The notes below the pieces were generated by a model. The model made no database searches and was not told the DNA's origin. It was given only the letters and a program-made list of their open reading frames with translations. A stretch of 25,526 bases of DNA. Origin: Thermoplasmata archaeon. Its GTDB lineage: Archaea; Thermoplasmatota; Thermoplasmata; Thermoplasmatales; Thermoplasmataceae. Shown here one piece after another: positions 22,349 to 25,526 of this stretch. Location: NCBI GenBank assembly GCA_021826835.1, contig JAKAYH010000001.1, positions 1-25,526 on the forward strand. Reading direction: 5' to 3'. The position numbers were made by a program, and so were the translations under genes. The number at the start of each line of letters is the position of its first letter. The stretch's first letter is position 1.

Positions 22349-24595
22349 TTAATTGTAGAGTCCACTTTGCTCTACCTGTTTTCTCTTTTCTCTGACGCTT
22401 TTTCCCATATTCTTGGACAGATTCTCATAGAATTTAATGACTTCATCGTCCACTGATGGTTTGATTGTCTTCATCGCATCGTTGAAGTTGGCCTGTGTTA
22501 CTGTGGTTGCGTCAGGATCGGAACGGTATGCCATCATACCTGCCTCCCTGCAAAGATTCTCAAGATCTGCACCTACATATCCCTCTGTCTGATCAGCGAT
22601 CTTCTCAAGATTCACATCCGGAGCAAGTGGCATGTTCTTTGTGTGAACCTTCAAAATCAGTATTCTTGCATCCCTGTCTGGTGGAGGAATATAGATCATC
22701 TTGTCAAAACGCCCTGCCCTTATAAGTGCTGAATCAAGGATATCGGGCCTATTTGTTGCACCTATCACAACCACGCCCTGAAGAACCTCGACACCATCCA
22801 TTGACGTTAAAAGCTGGTTTACAATTCTTTCAGTTACACCAGAATCTGTTCCACCTCCACGCCTGGGTGCAATTGAATCGATTTCGTCCAGGAAAACTAT
22901 AGAAGGGGCAACCTGCTTTGCCTTTTTGAATATTTCTCTCACGGCCTTCTCGCTCTCTCCTACCCATTTGCTGAGAACCTCCGGACCCTTAACAGAAATA
23001 AAGTTTGCGTTGCTTTCATTTGCCACAGCTTTTGCCAGAAGGGTTTTACCTACACCTGGTGGTCCGTACAGGAGAAATCCCTTGGGGGCCCTTATCCCAA
23101 GCTTCTTAAATACATCGGGCCTCAGAAGAGGAAGCTCCACACTTTCCCTGAGCTCACGCTTGACATTTTCCATTCCGCCTTTATCGTCCCAGTGCACATC
23201 CGGTATTTCAGCCATTACCTCTCTCAGGGAACTGGGTTCAATTGTTTTAAGTGCTTCTCTGAAATCATCCGCATTTACTTCCATTCTCTCGAGTATTTCG
23301 GTAGGGATAGGCTTATCCAGATCAATTTCAGGGAGATATCTTCTTAGGGCGTTCATTGCGGACTCTCTCGCGAGAGCAGCCAGATCTGCACCTACAAAGC
23401 CATACGTAAGGTCTGCTATTTCGTCGATGAATTTTGCCCTTTCCTCCTCCTCCATACTGAAAGGCATTGCTCTTGTATGGATGGAAAGTATTTCCTTTCT
23501 GCCTTTCTTGTCTGGAACACCTATATTGATTTCCCTGTCAAATCTGCCTGGTCTTCTTAACGCAGGATCTACCGCATCTATACGGTTAGTTGCGCCGATG
23601 ACAATTACATGGCCTCTCTCCTTAAGGCCATCCATCAGTGTCAGAAGTTGGGCAACAACCCTTCTTTCCACCTCTCCCTGCACTTCTTCACGTTTTGGTG
23701 CTATAGAATCGATCTCATCGATAAATATTATGGATGGCTCTTTATCTTCTGCGTTTGTGAAGATTTCCCTCAATTTCTGTTCGCTTTGCCCATAGTATTT
23801 GCTCATAATTTCTGGACCATTTATTGGAAAGAAATTAGCCCCGGATTCATTTGCAACTGCCCTTGCAATCAAAGTTTTACCGGTTCCCGGTGGTCCGTAT
23901 AATAATACACCCTTTGGAGGCCTTATGCCCAGCCTTTCGAATAATTCTGGGTGCTTTAATGGGAGTTCTATTATCTCCCTCACCTTGCTAAGCTGATCGC
24001 TTAATCCACCTATATCCTCATAACTTATCCTTGAAACATCTTCGAGAAGCTCTGAGGCGGCGTCTTCCTTAATCTCTATTCGTGTAGTTTCACCTATCTC
24101 CACAGGAACCTTCGAAGGCACTGTCTTTACCACTTTAAAAAGTAGTCCGGAATGGCCCGCAAGGGTAAGCCCGGGGACACTTATGTTGTCCTGCTCAATC
24201 ATCGGCCTTCTCAGGAGAGTCTTTTGCACAAAGTCGTCAATTCCTTCACCGAATTTTAGTTTCTGTTCCTTTCTTATAATGGGTGCCAGAACCACTCTAC
24301 TGGCCACCTCCACCTTGACCCTCCGTACGCGCACCTTGTCTCCGATGGAGCACCCGCAGTTGTTTCTCATTACACTGTCAATTCTCACTATCTGCTTATT
24401 TTCATCCTCAGGCCTTGCTCTGAAAACCCTACCTACAGTCTTCTTTGGATTCTTTTCGATCTCAACCACGTCACCTATCTCCACTCCGAGAGCAATTCTT
24501 GATTCTTCATCAAGTCTCACCCGGGACATTCCAGGATCAGTCGCATTAGCCTCTGCTACTCTAAGTATAATTCCTTCTCCTGTTGAGTACGACAT
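22349..24595 (-). CDS. vat: VAT AAA+ ATPase (archaeal Cdc48/p97)
   Basis: Double-ring AAA+ unfoldase that feeds substrates to the proteasome. The 748-residue chain has the N domain (1 to about 180: double-psi barrel and beta-clam), D1 and D2. D1: Walker A GPPGTGKT (234-241), pore loop KYYGQ (266-270), Walker B IIFIDEID (289-296), arginine-finger region [10 protein letters not shown]2: Walker A GPPGVGKT (511-518), pore loop KWVGES (543-548), Walker B IVFLDEID (566-573), then RAGRFDK. Architecture and sequence are very close to Thermoplasma acidophilum VAT. The ATG at 24595 is 25 nt after a TATATAAT box, so the message is probably leaderless. It lies between a GH1 gene (upstream) and a PRC-barrel gene. 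Confidence 0.98.
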   Translation of the reverse strand: MSYSTGEGIILRVAEANATDPGMSRVRLDEESRIALGVEIGDVVEIEKNPKKTVGRVFRARPEDENKQIVRIDSVMRNNCGCSIGDKVRVRRVKVEVASRVVLAPIIRKEQKLKFGEGIDDFVQKTLLRRPMIEQDNISVPGLTLAGHSGLLFKVVKTVPSKVPVEIGETTRIEIKEDAASELLEDVSRISYEDIGGLSDQLSKVREIIELPLKHPELFERLGIRPPKGVLLYGPPGTGKTLIARAVANESGANFFPINGPEIMSKYYGQSEQKLREIFTNAEDKEPSIIFIDEIDSIAPKREEVQGEVERRVVAQLLTLMDGLKERGHVIVIGATNRIDAVDPALRRPGRFDREINIGVPDKKGRKEILSIHTRAMPFSMEEEERAKFIDEIADLTYGFVGADLAALARESAMNALRRYLPEIDLDKPIPTEILERMEVNADDFREALKTIEPSSLREVMAEIPDVHWDDKGGMENVKRELRESVELPLLRPDVFKKLGIRAPKGFLLYGPPGVGKTLLAKAVANESNANFISVKGPEVLSKWVGESEKAVREIFKKAKQVAPSIVFLDEIDSIAPRRGGGTDSGVTERIVNQLLTSMDGVEVLQGVVVIGATNRPDILDSALIRAGRFDKMIYIPPPDRDARILILKVHTKNMPLAPDVNLEKIADQTEGYVGADLENLCREAGMMAYRSDPDATTVTQANFNDAMKTIKPSVDDEVIKFYENLSKNMGKSVREKRKQVEQSGLYN

Positions 24596-24616
24596 AGACC
24601 ATAAAAGCTAAATGAG

Positions 24617-24624
24617 TATATAAT
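24617..24624 (-). promoter_or_regulatory. TATA box of vat
   Basis: On the minus strand the sequence is ATTATATA, centred about 25 nt before the vat ATG, with no Shine-Dalgarno between them. The spacing fits a leaderless vat transcript. Confidence 0.55.
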
Positions 24625-24631
24625 CCTAAAG

Positions 24632-24650
24632 AAAAAACCATCCAAAAAAA
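24632..24650 (-). terminator. T-run terminator candidate of the GH1 gene
   Basis: On the minus strand two runs, TTTTTTT (24650-24644) and TTTTTT (24637-24632), lie about 140-155 nt after the GH1 stop and just before the vat TATA box. They would end the GH1 message before the vat promoter. Confidence 0.4.
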
Positions 24651-24787
24651 CCAGAGACAGACTTAATTTGCAATGGCAGTATACGAAGACATTATATAAC
24701 ATCATTAAAGTTTGATTTTACGACCTTATCAAAGTAAATGGAAATTCGGTCAGACGCATTGAAACTTAGTCAATGATCACATGAAGT

Positions 24788-25526
24788 TTATATTTTGAGA
24801 TTAGCGATCCACATCATATCTTCTGGAACACCTCTGTTTTCTATGATGTGTTTCATTACAAGAGCGCTTGGCCGGAGTTCTCGCTGCTTTGTTTCAAGAT
24901 TCACACCTATGAGGCCGAAGCGTTTGGAAAATCCGTTTCCCCATTCGTAGTTATCAGTGAGTGCCCAGTGAAAATACCCCTCCACATTTGCACCGTCTTT
25001 AATGGATCTCTCTACATTGAAAAGATGGGAAACGACATATTTTGGCCTGAGTTGATCTATTGCATCTGCCATTCCATTTTCAGTAATCATCATCTTCATG
25101 TGGTATCTGTTATGATATGACATCAGCACATTGTATATTCCCTCTGGGTATATTTCCCATCCTGTGTCACTTGTGGAGCGCCCATCTTTTGATTTTTTTC
25201 CCTCACCGGTTGCATGCCCCAGACCCATGACAATTCTCCACCCAGGCGGATCCGAGATCCTTTCCACAACATCTCTGCTATAATAATTCACACCTATCCA
25301 ATCAAGATGTTTTTTCATATCTTCCCTTAGATCCTCATCCTTTGAGAATCTGTTGTCATCTTCAATATCCTTATTGTACCATTTTAAATCTCCATGAATT
25401 ATGGCATCGAAGAAGGAATAACGCATCTGAAACTCAACCATATTTTTCAGATCCATGTCTACTCCATCCAGTGGTTGAAAATCCCCATTTGCGTAAATTA
25501 TTCCTACTTCCTTTGAAGAATACTGT
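24788..25526 (-). CDS. Family 1 glycoside hydrolase (LacS-type beta-glycosidase), C-terminal half
   Basis: Retaining beta-glycosidase/beta-galactosidase of family GH1; the frame stays open to the right edge, so only the 3' half is present (about 245 residues of a usual 480-500). The fragment shows VGIIYAN near the edge, as in Sulfolobus LacS, then MRYSFFDAIIHGDL, the LDWIGVNYYSR strand, the catalytic nucleophile Glu in ITENGMAD (codon at 25079-25081), and the aglycone site HWALTDNYEWGNGFSKRFGLIGVN. The acid/base motif NEP would be upstream. The protein ends in MKHIIENRGVPEDMMWIANLKI. It probably acts inside the cell on beta-galactosides or -glucosides; exact specificity is not readable. Confidence 0.93.
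   Translation of the reverse strand, partial: QYSSKEVGIIYANGDFQPLDGVDMDLKNMVEFQMRYSFFDAIIHGDLKWYNKDIEDDNRFSKDEDLREDMKKHLDWIGVNYYSRDVVERISDPPGWRIVMGLGHATGEGKKSKDGRSTSDTGWEIYPEGIYNVLMSYHNRYHMKMMITENGMADAIDQLRPKYVVSHLFNVERSIKDGANVEGYFHWALTDNYEWGNGFSKRFGLIGVNLETKQRELRPSALVMKHIIENRGVPEDMMWIANLKI

Noticed and set aside
22926..23795. 289-codon open frame antisense to vat
   Set aside because: It lies wholly inside vat on the other strand, has a low-complexity Ser/Leu/Ile composition and matches no family; it is a shadow of the strongly conserved AAA+ gene.
1..25526. CRISPR array, insertion sequence or prophage
   Set aside because: No regularly spaced direct repeats, transposase, integrase or terminal inverted repeats were recognised anywhere in the window.

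Overview
The window is archaeal. It encodes EF-1alpha, EF-2, aRF1, RpoL, eL40, a Cdc48/VAT AAA+ ATPase, the archaeal FBP aldolase/phosphatase and a Sulfolobus-type fused 2-oxoacid:ferredoxin oxidoreductase. The VAT protein is extremely close to Thermoplasma VAT across the N domain, D1 and D2. A GH1 beta-glycosidase of the LacS type and AT-rich spacers also fit a member of the Thermoplasmatales or a close relative. Genus is not determined from sequence alone.

Layout: (1) 1-3229, translation block, all +: 3' part of EF-1alpha, uS10, EF-2. (2) 3258-6357: a + strand threonine-synthase-like enzyme convergent with a minus-strand operon (SQR/NDH-2-like flavoprotein homologue, DUF1641 protein, OsmC protein). 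(3) 6544-8722, +: cytoplasmic-looking SppA-like protease, RpoL, Trm-G10-like tRNA methyltransferase. (4) 8812-11713, minus: hsp20 with a co-transcribed winged-helix regulator, and an M50 site-2-protease-like membrane peptidase. (5) 11843-15256, +: FBP aldolase/phosphatase, dCMP deaminase, DedA protein, eL40, PurQ. (6) 15253-16756: UPF0200 P-loop protein (minus), tRNA-Cys(GCA), NAD(P)H-dependent FMN reductase. (7) A 528-nt AT-rich spacer, then the OFOR alpha and beta genes. (8) pyrH (minus), prf1 (+), a PRC-barrel protein (minus) and vat (minus). (9) The 3' half of a GH1 glycosidase at the right edge (minus).

Most of the window is housekeeping: translation elongation and termination, transcription, tRNA modification, proteostasis (Hsp20, VAT, SppA, M50), gluconeogenesis, nucleotide synthesis and ferredoxin-linked 2-oxoacid oxidation. 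Two parts deserve attention. In the SQR-like protein all three hallmark FAD-binding motifs are eroded and only one cysteine remains, yet it sits intact in a tight operon with DUF1641 and OsmC. The hsp20 promoter has a perfect 8-5-8 palindrome over the predicted start of transcription, and the next gene of the operon is a winged-helix protein, which suggests an autoregulated heat-shock circuit.

Genome style: four of five convergent gene pairs overlap at their 3' ends. Many first genes have a TATA-like box about 21-28 nt before the start codon, suggesting leaderless transcripts, while internal operon genes and hsp20 carry GAGGTG-type Shine-Dalgarno sites. No insertion sequence, CRISPR array or phage gene is seen.
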